A stretch of 64,000 nucleotides of DNA from Symbiodinium natans (lineage: Eukaryota > Sar > Dinophyceae > Suessiales > Symbiodiniaceae): positions 571,001 through 635,000 of the forward strand of contig CAJNDS010000136.1 of assembly GCA_905221605.1 (NCBI GenBank), in the 5' to 3' direction. The notes beneath the pieces are model-generated. The model was not told the DNA's origin and searched no databases. It saw nothing but the letters and a program-made list of their open reading frames with translations. Position numbers and translations under genes: made by a program. Shown here piece by piece: positions 1-11,850 of this stretch. Each line of letters begins with the position of its first letter. Positions within the stretch are counted from its first letter, which is position 1.

Positions 1-362
1 ATGCCCTCAATACACACGAAGCGGCTCCACAGGCTTGCACAGGACCACCCGGACAAGTCCCAGTTTCGGCAGAATTCAGTTCCCTTGCTGGCGGTCTGCT
101 TTGCAGCTGAGTTTGCAGTGGAGTGGCCACCCTAAACCCTAAACCCGAAACCCTAAACCCTAAACCCTAAACCCTATACCCAGTCCCAGAATGGACTTCC
201 TAGAAGGTTCTTCGGGGCCTCCAAGTATCCACCCTACACCCTAAACCCTAAACCTCAAAACCCTAAACCCTACACCCTCAACCCAACGTCACTCCTATCT
301 GCGTGCTCCAAAGGGCGCAGACTACGCTTTCACCTGTGAGCTTGAGGCTCTCCTTCTCTAAA

Positions 363-433
363 TTATGGTCCCTTTTTGGGGTTGCCACTACCATACAGAG
401 CTTGAATATAGGGTACCCAAAAAGGGCCCATGA
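363..433. mobile_element. Short palindromic element
   Basis: ATGGTCCCTTTTTGGG (left) and GGGTACCCAAAAAGGGCCCAT (right, read in part) are near-complementary ends of a 70-bp foldback sequence. Confidence 0.4.
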
Positions 434-654
434 TTGCGGAAACCCCTCACATGATTTTGGAGTCGCCTAGGCCCTCGCTCACGAAAGTGACTGGGGGCCC
501 AGCCTACAGCAAGAAAAGCGCAAGTCGTGGTTTCAGGGTTCAGGGCTTTGCAGGGACGATCCTAGCAAAGGCTTTCATTGTGCAAACGTCTTCTGCCCCA
601 AGCTGCCTCTTGCCCTGACTCCTGCAATCCATAATCCCAGTGGCCAGGTATTCT

Positions 655-740
655 CGGGCTGGATTTTGGAGTACTATACTTCAATACCTTTTGGTTCTGA
701 GTTCCAGTTATAGCTACTTATACCTAAAAAGGTCTATTGC
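655..740. mobile_element. Repeat family H, copy 1
   Basis: GGATTTTGGAGTACTATACTTCA...AGCTACTTATACCTAAAAAG is shared with 46,132-46,240, where the AGCTACTTATACCTAGAAAG part is duplicated. Confidence 0.4.
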
Positions 741-2057
741 AATTGCAAGGAGTTTTCCTAGACGACTGCGGAGCCGCTGTAGTGCCCACGTGCGGACTGG
801 TCAACCTGAATGTCGACGATAAGAACGTAGAATTTCCATCTGCCTTAAACATTCCCTTAAGAACCCCAATGCACTTTCTTGTTGTAGGTTACCTAGAATT
901 TCTATGAGGTTGTGTTGTAGGAAGAGCCTAAACACAAGCATTTTGTGTTCTTACCCAGATCCAACAAGTAGATCCTTTAAGGATTTTTCTATAAGAGTGA
1001 CCCAATAGCAGAAGAGAGTACTAGACCCAAGAGGAACCGGGTCTTAGGGCACTATTTGGGGGATAGTTGGGGGTTCTATGTCTTTGGATCCTTCAAGGGG
1101 TCTGGGAAGGTACAGCCCCCCCCCCCCCCCCCCCCATCCATGGCTCCCGAGAGATGCCAGGCCTTGCGGCTAGCGAACTACAGCTGCTTGGATGTAGTTT
1201 TAGGGTTTAGGGTTTATGGTTAGGGTTTAGGGCTTATGGTTTGTTAGTCCTGCGTTCAATAAGAGCCCTCAGAAGTATCTTCACAGAGAGAGATGGTTTT
1301 ACTGAAAACCTCTGTCTGACAGTACCAGTAGCAGTACGAGTTCTCCCAGGCTCCTGCGGCAGAGCTGTTTTTGTCTTAAGGGAGGGGCCTGCACATGAGA
1401 ACCAAGGGGAAATGCACGTCTCGAGGCATTTCCATGACGACCCTGGAGGAGGTCTTCATGGCCTTGGGCGAGCAGGCTTCGCTGATGCCTTGGGGCCCTA
1501 CCTGGGATTTAGGGTTTAGGGTTTAGGAGTTTGGGGTTTAGGGTTCAGGGTTGAGGGTTGGGGTCTCTATTTGTTTACAGTGTTGCCCGGCAAGAGGGTC
1601 CCTGGTAAACCTTCCGTTCAGGGCTATGGTAAGCCCTGGAGACCCTTTGGTGTTTGGGAGCTTTAGGGTTTAGGGTTTAGGGTTTGGGGTTTTAGGGTTT
1701 AGGGTTTGGGGTTTTAGGGTTTAGGGTAGGGGGGGAGGGGCAGAGGGGGAGGGGAGTTAGCTGTAAAACACGAAAACCCTAAACCCAAACCAGCTGGTTC
1801 ATGGAATTGTGCAAGTAAGTGGGTTGGTCTGGCAGAACTAGGGCAACGGCTGTAATCCGGTCCGCTAGATGCCAAAACCATAGTTAAGGGCACCATACTA
1901 GCGAACGCTTGAGGCTCGAACAGTCATAGCTTAAACCCAAAACCCCAAACCTCTAACCCTAAACCCTAATTTATCCCTGTGCAGGAGGGAAAAACCCTAA
2001 TCCCCCCAAAACCCAAAACCCTAAACCACTTGGCTCCTTGTGCTTGCATCTTGGCAG

Positions 2058-2109
2058 GCAGAAAGGCAAGCAGTGGGGGCTTCGCCCGCCCGCGATCGCG
2101 CTTGCCTAA
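2058..2109 (+). CDS. Exon island (terminal): QKGKQWGLRPPAIALA-stop
   Basis: TTGGCAG acceptor-like end, then a short coding-like frame to TAA. CCCTAAA repeats lie on the left and TTTAGGG-type repeats on the right. Gene identity unknown. Confidence 0.3.
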
Positions 2110-2252
2110 GACGAGCTCATGTTCAGCGACTTCGGCGTTCAGCGTTTAGGGTTCAGGGGTTGAGGGGTTTAGGGGTTTAGGGTTTAGACTTTCCGGCCAG
2201 GACATCATAGCCCGGATAACAAAGGGTTTAGGAACATATTCTCTGGGATGAG

Positions 2253-2351
2253 GCTGGGAGTCTATTTACCTACAGCTTAGTAGTAATCTTAGGAACCTCC
2301 CCTTAATTTAGTAGGCATACCCATTAAACTGCAGGCAAAGAGAGTCCCAGG
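2253..2351. mobile_element. Inverted-repeat element, family G, copy 1
   Basis: CTGGGAGTCTATTTACCTACAG and CTGCAGGCAAAGAGAGTCCCAG are inverted ends (about 99 bp). Other copies: 3423, 11451 (partial), 46747, 58964, 59285. Confidence 0.6.
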
Positions 2352-2460
2352 GAGACCCTACAAGCCCTAAAACCCTTGAAATCCTGACGTCCTGCGGAGT
2401 GGTTCGTCCAGCTATGCGGGTGCCAAGACAAGTTCTTGAACTCTTAGATTTCTTGTTTCA

Positions 2461-2585
2461 TACAAGGAGGGGCCCCCTTACTATACTAACTGTAGCTCAG
2501 GGACCTATAACCTAATTTAGGATCCTTCTAACCCAACTTAGGGTCCTTCTAACTCTACTTATAACTAGGGGGGCCCCTCCTTGTA
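2461..2585. mobile_element. Inverted-repeat element, family C, copy 1 (125 bp, complete)
   Basis: Ends TACAAGGAGGGGCCCCC / GGGGGCCCCTCCTTGTA; internal TTTAGGATCCTT and CTTAGGGTCCTT units. Copies also at 5628-5750, 7832-7955 (inverted), 45027-45150, 51453-51530 (internally deleted), 54794-54887 (partial, inverted), 55760-55944 and 57094-57254 (compound). Confidence 0.75.
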
Positions 2586-3422
2586 GGTTATAGGTATTTG
2601 TGAATGGAGTCTTCGAGTCCATGGGCGTTCGTTAGGAAACCAAGCGGTTGTCTCCAAACCTCCCCAGGGGGCAGATCAACTTCGGAAGTAGACGAAAGCG
2701 ACCTCAAGTGGACCCAAGTGATTCCCAAGTGAGCCGTAAAACCCTAAAGACTATAGACCCTAAACCCTAAACCCTAAAGACCCTAAACCCCCTAAACCCC
2801 TAAACCCCCTAAACCCCCTAAACCCCCTAAAAACCCTAAACCCTAAACGCTAAACCCTAAACCCTAAACCTTGCCGGCCTTGTGTGAGTGTGAGCGACTA
2901 AAGTGACTAAACCCTGTTGAAGTTGCTCAGCTTCCTTGTGCGGCACGCAACCTGGGGGTGCCAGAGAACTGTCCAGAGGCCTCCTAGACCCTGAGGGCCC
3001 ATGTACCTTATTTGTTACATACTTGGGGCCCAAAGTCCCTATATAGGACTTTAAGGCCCAAGTATTCCACCCTAAACCCTAAACCCCAAACCCTAAACCC
3101 TAAACCCTAAACCCCCTATTCAGGTACATGGACCCTTCGGCAGACCTTAAAGGTTCGCGTTCACAATTCAGGCTTGTCGCTTGTTGGGTGTTTAGGGTTT
3201 AGGATTTAGGGTTTAGGGTTTAGGGTTCAGGGAAAAGAGGGCAGGCAAATGGAAAAGAGGGCTTGGCACGGGCTTGGGAGCACAGAAAGAGGGCATAAAA
3301 GGGTGCAAAGCGTAGGGAGCTAGGGTGTCTGAGCGTTTGGGTTTGAGGGAGCACATGCCCACTTTGGCCATGGTACGGTTTGACACTGATCTCGACACAA
3401 GAGAGATAGTGCCAGTGGCCAT

Positions 3423-3515
3423 ACCTGGGACTCTCTTTTCCTACAGTTTTATGGGTTGTACCTACGAATCAAGGGTTAGCTACTACTAAACTGTAGGTAA
3501 ATAGAGTTCCAGGTA
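3423..3515. mobile_element. Inverted-repeat element, family G, copy 2
   Basis: ACCTGGGACTCTCTTTTCCT and TAGGTAAATAGAGTTCCAGG ends; the middle TATGGGTTGTACCTACGAAT is matched in the copy at 59,285. Confidence 0.6.
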
Positions 3516-4046
3516 AGCCCTAAACCTCACAACGCCCTGAACCGCAGCAGCATTGAGAGCTTCGGATCGAGTGCTTGGGATTTGTTCATGTGCGACTCCC
3601 CAGGCGCAGGAGCGAGAGAGAACGTGGACTTCCGCGCGATCGCGGAGGACACGGAGGCGTCCACTGTTTTTGGGTGGGGAGTGGAGTGACCCCCATAACT
3701 ATCCCCTATCTCCCCCCCAAACACACCCTATATGATGCCGGTGCGGTGGGTTGGTTTTAGGGTTCAGGGTTTTAGGGTTTAGGGTTTAGGGTGGAGGGGG
3801 TTGGTGGAGGGGGGGGGACCATACCACGGGTCAACAAAACAGGGGAAGGCTCGTAGGCACAGTGAGCCGTGAACCCTAAACCCCTAACCCCTAACCCCCC
3901 CCGCCCCCCGAAAATCCTTAACCCTAAGCCCTAAACCCCACACCCTAAACCCTAAACTTATATACCCTAAACCCTAAACCCTAAACCCTAAACCCTGACC
4001 CTAAACCCTAAATCTTAGCCCAAAACTTGAGCATTTACCAAGGCAG

Positions 4047-4104
4047 GGTCTCTTCGACTGGAGACATCGGAGAGGCGATCGGCCCTGGCCATCATGCGCG
4101 TGAG
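4047..4104 (+). CDS. Exon island: VSSTGDIGEAIGPGHHARE
   Basis: Preceded by GGCAG and followed by GTTGGA; flanked by long CCCTAAA arrays (left) and TTTAGGG arrays (right). Confidence 0.3.
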
Positions 4105-5341
4105 GTTGGAACCCCGGTTCTCCCCTTTTTGGGGGGGGTATAGGGTTTAGGGTTTAGGGTTTAGGGTTTAGGGTTTAGGGTTTAGGGGGGGGGGGGGGGG
4201 GGGAGGGGGGTCCTTTTGACAAGGTGCCGTACAATCTAGGGCCCCCAACAAGGGACCCTAATCAATCTAGAGCACTACCCAAATCTAATCAATCCAGAGC
4301 ACTACCCAAATCTGCAGTAGATTTCGGCGTGGCTTAGGTCGTTTTTTGTACGTCTGGCCCTTGAACGCTCCAGCCCTGCACCCTAACCTCGCCCCCGCAA
4401 CATCGACTACCCTCAATTTGCAGCTTTAAAGCATTTGCCCAAGATCCTAAACCCTAAACCCTAAACCCTAAACCCTAAACCCTAAACCCTAAACCCTAAA
4501 CCCTAAACCCTAAACCCTAAACCCTAAACCCTACCTTGGACGCTTAAGGTGGCACTTTTGGGTTTGGGGATCCCTGTTTTGAAGAACAGGTAGTCTAAGG
4601 GCCACATTCGGAGTACAGGAAGGCAAAGCTTTCGGCTTCGCAACCTTAACCCCTTGACCCTGAACCCTAAACCCTAAACCCGGCTTGCTATAATGTTACG
4701 AAGACCCAGACGTGTCAACCAGAGGCACGTTCAAACAAGAAAGGACATCAACCACGCCAAGTGACTGGCCCTCAGCCCTAAACCCTGAACTTCATGAGCC
4801 CTACAGTGCCTGTGTGTGAGCCCTAAACCCTGAAACAACCCTAACCCCTGAACCCTTTAAGCCCTCGAGTACGTGAGTATGAGCCCCAAACCCTGCACCC
4901 TAAAACCCGAAAAACCCTTCAACCCTTCAACCTTTCAAACCCTAAACCCTTCAAGCCCCAAAGCACCTGAGTACGAACCCTAAACCCTAAACCCTGAACC
5001 CTGAACCCTAAACCCTAAACCCTAGACCCTAAACACAACAAACCCGACAGCACCAGCCTGAGGGCTAAGTACCCTAAACCCCAAACCCCAAACCCCAAAC
5101 CCCAACCCCAAACCCTAAACCCTAAACCCTAAACCCAACAAACCCTACAGCACCTGAGGGCTGAGTACCCTAAACCCTAAACCCCAAACCCCAAACCCTA
5201 AACCCTAAACACAGCAAACCCTACACCACCTGAGGGCTAAGTACCCAAACCCTAAACCCTAAACCCCTAACCCTAAACCCTAAACCCTAAACCCTAAACT
5301 CCTAAACCCCTAACCCTAAACCCTAAACCCTCAACCCTCAA

Positions 5342-5441
5342 GGCTCCGGCTTGCGACTGCCAACCGCAGCGCGATCTACAGCGTCGCCCGGCCGTCGCTT
5401 TCAAGGGAGGCTTAGGAAAGGCTTCCTTTCATGAATGGTAG
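5342..5441 (+). CDS. Exon island (terminal): ...RDLQRRPAVAFKGGLGKAS...
   Basis: A 33-codon frame from the end of a CCCTAAA array to a TAG at 5441, after which TTTAGGG repeats start. Codon texture is protein-like; family unknown. Confidence 0.35.
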
Positions 5442-5627
5442 TTGGGAGTTTAGGGTTCAGGGTTTAGGGTCTAGGGTTTAGGGTTTAGGGTTTAGGGTTA
5501 GGGTTTAGGGGTTTAGGGTTCAGGGTTGGTTCAGGGTTTAGGCTTTAGGGTTCAGGGTTCAGGGTTTTGCTGGGCAGCCTCACAGTCCGTTGCTCAAAAA
5601 AGGAGTTTAGGGCTCAGTTTAGGGCCC

Positions 5628-5750
5628 ACAAGGAGGGGCCCCCTTACTGTACTAACTGTAGTTAAGGGACTTATAACCTAACTTAGCATCCTTACAACCC
5701 AATTTAGGGTCCTTATGACTCTATTTATAACTAGGGGGACCCTCCTTGTA
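5628..5750. mobile_element. Inverted-repeat element, family C, copy 2
   Basis: Complete copy with a slightly diverged right end (GGGGGACCCTCCTTGTA). Confidence 0.7.
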
Positions 5751-6627
5751 TGACAAGTGCTGGAGAATTTCAAGGAGCTAGAACCCTAAACCCTAACCCC
5801 TAAACCCTAAATCCTAAACCCCCTGGTTGTGGGGTTTGAGTCCGCTGCGGGTCATGCCTCTGAGAGGGGTCCAGTGCCCCTTATTCTCCACTGAGAAAGC
5901 CTGGGGGATTTTCCGAAAATTATGGGGGTTAGGGTTTAGGGTTTAGGGTTTAGGGTCCTCAAAAGTCTTCTCAAAAGTCTGTTGGGGCACATGAGGGGGG
6001 ACCACTATTCCTGGGAAGAATCCAGGTGCTGATTCTACCTGCCGTCTTCAACGTCTTGGCGTTTGCGCTACGAGGCAAGGTCGGAGTGCCCCTCAATTGG
6101 CGTTTCGTGGTCGCAAGCTTGGGCTGGAGAGCATGGGACAGGCGTATGTTGGAAGCATGGAAACCCTAAACCCTAAACCCCAAACCCCAAACCCTAAACC
6201 CCTTGACCCTAAGCCCTGGACCCTCACAATTAAAACCTAGAAACCCGAAAATCCTCCTGTGAGGCGACTCCAGCTCCCCGACCAGCCAGTCCAACAACAT
6301 GCTGTCCGTTGCCGAGTTTAGGGTTTAGGGTTTAGGGTTGCTTAGGGTTGGCGCACGAGGCTCGCTGCAAAAGGGCTTAGGGTTTAGGGCTTAGGGTTTA
6401 GGACTTAGGGCTTAGGGTTTAGGGTTCAGGGTTTAGGAAACGGGGCTTGAAATCCTGCAACGTGCCGCTTCTCAGCGGATCGGGCTTGGGTTCAGAGTAT
6501 GCACGGCTTTCTTCGGTCGTGCTTGGAGAATGAGAACCCTAAACCCTAAACCCTTCACCCTAAACCATCCTAAACCCTGAACCCTTTACCCTAAACCCTA
6601 AACCCCAAACCCTAAACCTGCACTTAG

Positions 6628-6709
6628 GATGGCGATCTATCCGCCCATGGCTTTCGGCATCTCCATTATCGCGTTCACCTTGCAGCTTGTGCGTGAGAAG
6701 GAGCCGTGA
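6628..6709 (+). CDS. Exon island (terminal): MAIYPPMAFGISIIAFTLQL...
   Basis: CACTTAG acceptor-like end, then 26 codons with a hydrophobic (membrane-like) stretch and REKEP-stop. CCCTAAA left, TTTAGGG right. Confidence 0.45.
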
Positions 6710-6910
6710 AGTTGCATAGGTAGGGTTTAGGGTTGAGGGTTTAGGGTTTAGGGTTTAAGGTTTAGGGTTTAGGGTTTAGGGTTTTTGGGCTTAGGGTTCA
6801 GCATATGCCGGGCGGTTTAGGGTTTAGGGTGTAGGGTTTTTGGGCTCAGGGTTCTGCATTTGCCGGGCTTTTGATACGTTTAGTTCCTGCCTAAACCCCA
6901 AGTTCTAAAC

Positions 6911-7023
6911 TAGGATGCCCAGTAGTACCCTTATTCCCTTTTTGGAGGGTTTAGGTTCTCTTATAAACCCCTTTAAGCAAAAAAGGGCACCCTTTTTAAG
7001 CCTAGGTTAATGGGCAGCCTAGT
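6911..7023. mobile_element. Family B element, copy 1
   Basis: CTAGGATGCCCAGTAGTACCC and TGGGCAGCCTAG ends; central TTATAAACCCCTTTAAG. Confidence 0.55.
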
Positions 7024-7282
7024 AAACCCTCAACCCCAAACCCTGCCTGAGTGGTGGTGCGGGAGGGGGGGTGGGGGGGTGCTGTAAGTGCCCAATGTCC
7101 ATGGTGGCATGGTTGTGACTCAGAGGGTTCAACGATTTCCGTGACATGGACCGGCACCTTTGAATGCGGAAGGAATGCTTGATATGAGTTTAGGGTTTAG
7201 GGTTTAGGGTTTAGAGTTTAGGGTTTCGGGTTTAGGGTTTCGGGTTTTTTGGATTTAGGGCACCACTCCCTGACATGAGTTA

Positions 7283-7392
7283 CTTGGTAGGCCAGTGGTA
7301 CCCTTGACCTTTTTTGGTTCAAGGTTCCCTTATAAAGTAACCAGCCCAACAAAGGGTGCCCTTGTTGCAATATGGGTGCTGGGCTGCCGAGG
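7283..7392. mobile_element. Family B element, copy 2
   Basis: CTTGGTAGGCCAGTGGTACC ... GGGTGCCCTTGTTGC ... CTGGGCTGCCGAG; central TTCCCTTATAAAGTAACC. Confidence 0.6.
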
Positions 7393-7831
7393 TTATCCTA
7401 CATGACTAGCGGCACCTCTTGCTTGCCAGAGCCTTCGAACTTTGAACGATGTGCCCCATTAGGGGAGTTCGCTGAGAAGTTCAGCAGAATTCAACATTCA
7501 CAATATTTCAGACTCCTGATGCTACTTCCCTCTCCTATTTGCAGAAGCCGCCTCTCCAAGGGTAGTTATACGGGCCCGTAATGTGGTCCATTTCCTCCTT
7601 TGGTAGGGTCTACAAGATATAAGGGGTCCCCTTCTCAGCAGGGCCCATACTAAGGGACCATGAAACTACCCTTAGAGCCTTGGAGCCTCGTCATTTCCAG
7701 GAGCACAAATGCAAGTACGTCGCGCTCGCGCAGGCTTCTTTCAGCCAAGATGCTGCGCAGCTCCTACTTGGTGATTTTTTGCATTGGAACCCTAAGCCCT
7801 CCTGCGCAGGTCAGGATCAACTTTAAGACTC

Positions 7832-7955
7832 TGCAAGGAGGGGGCCCCTAGTTATAAGTAGAGTTATGAGGACCCCTAAGTTGGGTTATAAGGATCCTAA
7901 ATTAGGTTATGGGTCCCTTAACTACAGTTAGTACAGTAAGGGGGCCCCTCCTTGT
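7832..7955. mobile_element. Inverted-repeat element, family C, copy 3 (inverted)
   Basis: Opposite orientation to copies 1 and 2; ends GCAAGGAGGGGGCCCC and GGGGGCCCCTCCTTGT. Confidence 0.7.
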
Positions 7956-9050
7956 GGCAGGTGTAAGGTAGTAAAGTTTGGCGGTCAAGGCGGTGAAGGT
8001 AGAGGCGTTTAGGTTGACATCCGTGTGCTGAAAAACACTATTGGGGGCCCCAAAAACCCCATAAACATCAGGATCCTACTATTGGGGTGCCGTTGGCCTT
8101 CGAAGTCAATCAACGTAGCGCGACGTAGGGTTCGCAACCAGATCATCGGGTATCAGGGTGTAACTGTCCTAGAAGCACTGGCATCAACATATGTCTACAC
8201 ACACACACATGTACTGAATGTATCTTCCGCAAGTCGCTTTCGCACGACCTAAGTGCCCGCGACCCTAGTAGACAATGAGCGTTTGCACCTTTTATCGGGC
8301 AGTCCTTACATGCTCTAACCCTAGCCTTGCGAGCAAATATTCGTTTGGGCACCTTCGACCCTGAAATCCTTGGGGACCAAAGTTGAACCCTGAAAGCTTA
8401 TATACCTTCATAGGATTCATAGGAGTTTCTAGTAGCCTATGGGTATAGGTGACCCCCCCCAATGTTAGGGTTCCTTTGGTTTTACCAGAATCCTCGAGAA
8501 TCCGGCCCTACACCCCAAACCCTAAACCCTAAACCCTAAACCCGAAACCCTGAACCCTAAACCCTAAACCCTAAACCCTAAACCCTAAACCCTAAACCAG
8601 CCAGGGCCTCTCCGTAAGGAGCTTCTGGCTGGGCACTTTCGCGGCCCCTGGGCTCAGAATGCCTCAGAGGGGAGGAGAGAAATGTGTTTGGGACCTGGGG
8701 TCTCGGCTACACCCTAAACCCTGAACCCTAAACCCTATACACTATACCCTATACCCTAAACCCTAAACCCTAAACCCTAAACCCTAAACCCTAACCCTAA
8801 ACTGCCCTAAACCCAAAAAGCCCAAAGCCCTTACCCTAAACTTACGACTCGGTTCACAAGTTCGGAAGAGTTCCAGGCTTGAGTGTTTTTGGAGTCCCTG
8901 CCATTATGGCATCGCAGAGGGCGCGAGCCTTCGAGTTGATTTAGGGGCACCAGGGGAAGTTTGCTAGGGTTTAGGGTTTAGGGTTTAGGGTTTAGGGTTT
9001 AGGGTTTAGGGTTTAGGGTTTCGGGCTTAGAGTAGAATTAGAATAGTAGG

Positions 9051-9163
9051 AGTCAGAGTAGGCCCTTATTCCCTTTTGTTAGGGTTTAGGTTCCCTTACT
9101 AAGAAGCCTCTGGAAGCCCAAACGGGCACCCATCTTCATTTCTAGGATACTCTTGGGTCTAGA
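9051..9163. mobile_element. Family A element, copy 1
   Basis: AGTCAGAGTAGGCCCTTATT ... GGATACTCTTGGGTCTAGAC; central TTTAGGTTCCCTTACTAAG. Confidence 0.55.
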
Positions 9164-9239
9164 CTACTATAAACCCTAATCCCCAACCCCTAAACCCTAA
9201 ACCCCAAACCCTAAACCCTAAACCCTGAACCCCTTTCAG

Positions 9240-9287
9240 GAGAAGCGCCGCAGACCCAAACGTACCCAGAGCACCGCACCACCTTAA
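9240..9287 (+). CDS. Exon island (terminal): EKRRRPKRTQSTAPP-stop
   Basis: A classical CCCCTTTCAG acceptor directly follows CCCTAAA repeats; a TTTAGGG array begins about 45 bp after the stop. Confidence 0.4.
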   Translation, partial: EKRRRPKRTQSTAPP

Positions 9288-9517
9288 GCCGCGACGCTCC
9301 CTCAGGCCCACTACTTGGCTCGGGGCTCGGTGCAGGGTTTAGGGTTTAGGGTTTAGGGTTTAGGGTTTAGGGTTCAGGGTTTAGGGTTTAGGGCATCCTG
9401 CACTTCTAGCTTGCTCTGCAGGGCGCCAAGTCTGAATCCAGGCCGCACTCTCCTCTGGCCCAACCTAATTACTCGCAGCTTAGTGGCCCTTCGGGTACTT
9501 CTATACACATTATGTGC

Positions 9518-9601
9518 TGGGATGTTCCCCCTCATACTAACAGTCCCTAGGGGGCACGAAAATCCCTATTAAGGACTGTTAGTATAAAGGGGAAGATCCC
9601 A
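9518..9601. mobile_element. Inverted-repeat element, family D, copy 1
   Basis: TGGGATGTTCCCCCTCATAC and GTATAAAGGGGAAGATCCCA ends; inner ACTAACAGTCC / GGACTGTTAGT. Copies at 15922-16008, 56803-56900, 59686-59812, 62321-62369 (partial). Confidence 0.65.
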
Positions 9602-9676
9602 AAGTGCATGCGTACTTTTCTTGCAGAACTGCCTCCGCCCTTTTGTGAAGACAACGCGCTTTTGGACCCCATTGCT

Positions 9677-9921
<245 letters not shown>

Positions 9922-10160
9922 ACGGCCCCCTCTATACTACCCCCCTCCCCCCCTTTTGTTCCCCCCTTTAATAACTTCAATCAGGCATAGTTTCCTCTAA
10001 ATAGCCCTTAACTCTGGGGGGAACCTAGGGGGTAGTATAGAGGGGAGCAGTAGGGGAACCCATGAACTGTGAATCCCGAGATCAATGTGACGAACGCGGT
10101 GATCCTCCTCATTGCTGCTTGCCTGCGCACAAGACCGGGCTTCCGAGACAGGGATCCTTA

Positions 10161-10262
10161 CCTTTGTCATAGTTGGGTACCATATTACATCTTTAAGGGT
10201 ACTTTAAACCCTACAAGGAATCAAAAGTTTCATTTTCATTATATTATCCCAACCATGAACTA
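10161..10262. mobile_element. Family E element, copy 1
   Basis: CCTTTGTCATAGTTGGGTAC ... TTATCCCAACCATGAACTAG; same layout as the intronic copy at 49,012. Confidence 0.6.
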
Positions 10263-10716
10263 GATACTGTCTAAGGGTGTAGGGTTTAGGGTTTAAAAGG
10301 ATTTAGGGATTACAACGGCAGTCATGATGATTGAGAGCGGGTTAAGGGTTTATAAGGGCAGTCATGATGATCGAGAGCTCAGATCTGGCTTGCCCCCCCC
10401 CCAAGCCCAGTTGCACGGGTTTATAAGGGCATAAATTAGAAAGGGGCTGAGAATCTAAACCCTAAACCCTAAAACTGAAACCCTAAACCCTAAACCCTAA
10501 ACCCTAAACCCTTGCCGAGGCATACAAAAAGACACCCAACCACCTGTGCTCTGGAAAGACTTCGGGCACCTCCCAAATTTTAAACCCTGAGCCCTTACGA
10601 TGCCCCAAACCCCAAACCGCAAACCCCAAAAAAAACCTAAACCCTATCTGCCATAAACCCTAAACCCTAAACCTTCAACCCTAAACTAAACCTTCTCTTT
10701 CTGCATCATTCCGAAG

Positions 10717-10842
10717 GCCATCCAGTGGAAGGGCGTCGGCCCCATCAAAGGCAGCGGCTTCCCCCTCATCGTTGCGGAGGCGAATGGAGTGTGTGCGATC
10801 GTTGTCGGCGCAAAGGGCCTTATGCTTTTACAGGGGCTTTGA
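10717..10842 (+). CDS. Exon island (terminal): AIQWKGVGPIKGSGFPLIVA...
   Basis: A clean 41-codon frame (ending GAKGLMLLQGL-stop) with good hydrophobic periodicity lies between CCCTAAA-type arrays on both sides. Family not recognised. Confidence 0.45.
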   Translation, partial: AIQWKGVGPIKGSGFPLIVAEANGVCAIVVGAKGLMLLQGL

Positions 10843-11321
10843 GGCCCCAAACCCTAAACCCCAAACCCCAAACCCTAAACCCCAAACCCCAAACCCTAAA
10901 CCCTAAACCCCAAACCCCAAACCCCAAACCCTAAACCCTAAACCCTAAACCCTAAACCCTAAACCCTAAACCCTTCTTCGGGGCTTATGGGGGCTTATCG
11001 GGGGGGGGCCTTCACACTCCTTGTTGAGGATGCACTGCAAGGGTTTGGAGGCGGAAACTGGGGTTTAGGATAAACCCTCAACCGGTGAGCGAAGCAACCC
11101 ATGGCCCAACGGAGAAGTTCCATACGCCTCCAAGTCTTGTAGGGTTTAGGGTTCAGGGATGAACAAGATGAGGGTCAGAGGCTTGATGTTTCGTATGCCC
11201 GAGAGCCCCGAAACCTCACGCGGGTGCACATGTAGCTAGACACGTTGCGAAGCACCAACCTAAACCCTGAACCCTAAACCCCAAACCCCAAACCCTAAAC
11301 CCTAAACCCCAAACCCCAAAC

Positions 11322-11414
11322 CTCTATCACTCCGGCAAGGCGCTGCTCTACCCAATCGGGCTGCTCCTCCTCGCCTACAACCTCTCCCTGCCACCCAGCC
11401 AACTACGGAAATGA
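11322..11414 (+). CDS. Exon island (terminal): LYHSGKALLYPIGLLLLAYN...
   Basis: A 30-codon frame with a membrane-helix-like Leu run, ending PSQLRK-stop; CCCTAAA on the left and TTTAGGG directly after the stop. Confidence 0.45.
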   Translation, partial: LYHSGKALLYPIGLLLLAYNLSLPPSQLRK

Positions 11415-11747
11415 GGGTTTAGGGTTTAGGGCTTTTGGAGTTTGAGGCTTGCCTGGGACTCGATTTGCCTACAGTTTAGTTGCGACTACCCCATAAATTA
11501 GTAGTAGGTATAAAGCACGAAGCTGAAATTGGAGAGAGAGTCCGGGGTAGGGCTGAAGCCGGTTTGCCAAGTCCCAATGGGAATCAAGAAAGAGGCTAAC
11601 CCTAAACCCCAAACCCTAAACCCTATAAACCCTGTGTGCTCGTAGTTCTTTGGTACCCTTGGGTGTGAGGAGGTGTCGCATTGGCTCCGCATGGCCTTGA
11701 ACCCCGCTTTCCACTGCCATGTGCGTTGGGGATCATTGCTCTCTCTC

Positions 11748-11850
11748 AAAGGGTCCTAAGTACCTATATGGGAGACACTTGCCCATACCATAATGATATT
11801 TCCTATTCTAGAAACCCTACTTTGTATTATGTAGGTACTTAGGACCCTTT
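11748..11850. mobile_element. Inverted-repeat element, family K, perfect 19-bp ends
   Basis: AAAGGGTCCTAAGTACCTA (11748-11766) and its exact reverse complement (11832-11850) bound a 103-bp element. Confidence 0.65.

Larger units (their letters stand above)
1..2057. other. Host repeat-rich DNA, no firm gene
   Basis: Scattered CCCTAAA/TTTAGGG runs (about 130-300, 1200-1240, 1505-1560, 1660-1730, 1940-2030), two small foldback elements (363-433, 655-740) and a C19 run near 1115. The short open frames here look random. Confidence 0.6.
2110..4046. other. Host repeats: elements C1, G1, G2 and CCCTAAA arrays
   Basis: Degenerate heptamer arrays lie at 2755-2875 (with CCCCTAAA variants), 3070-3120, 3190-3230 and 3930-4015. 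No supported exon apart from weak fragments. Confidence 0.6.
4105..6627. other. Telomere-like arrays with one exon and one element
   Basis: TTTAGGG array and G20-type run at 4140-4205; pure CCCTAAA array 4446-4534; degenerate CCCTGAA/CCCCAAA arrays 4660-5340; TTTAGGG 5450-5570; element C2; further mixed arrays to 6620. A possible exon (KSSCEATPAPRPASP) ends at a TTTAGGG array near 6315. Confidence 0.55.
6710..9239. other. Host repeats with elements B1, B2, C3, A1
   Basis: TTTAGGG at 6720-6845 and 7195-7260, CCCTAAA at 8520-8600 and 8705-8810, TTTAGGG at 8960-9022. The 7,372-8,350 stretch is non-repetitive but shows no convincing coding signal. Confidence 0.5.
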
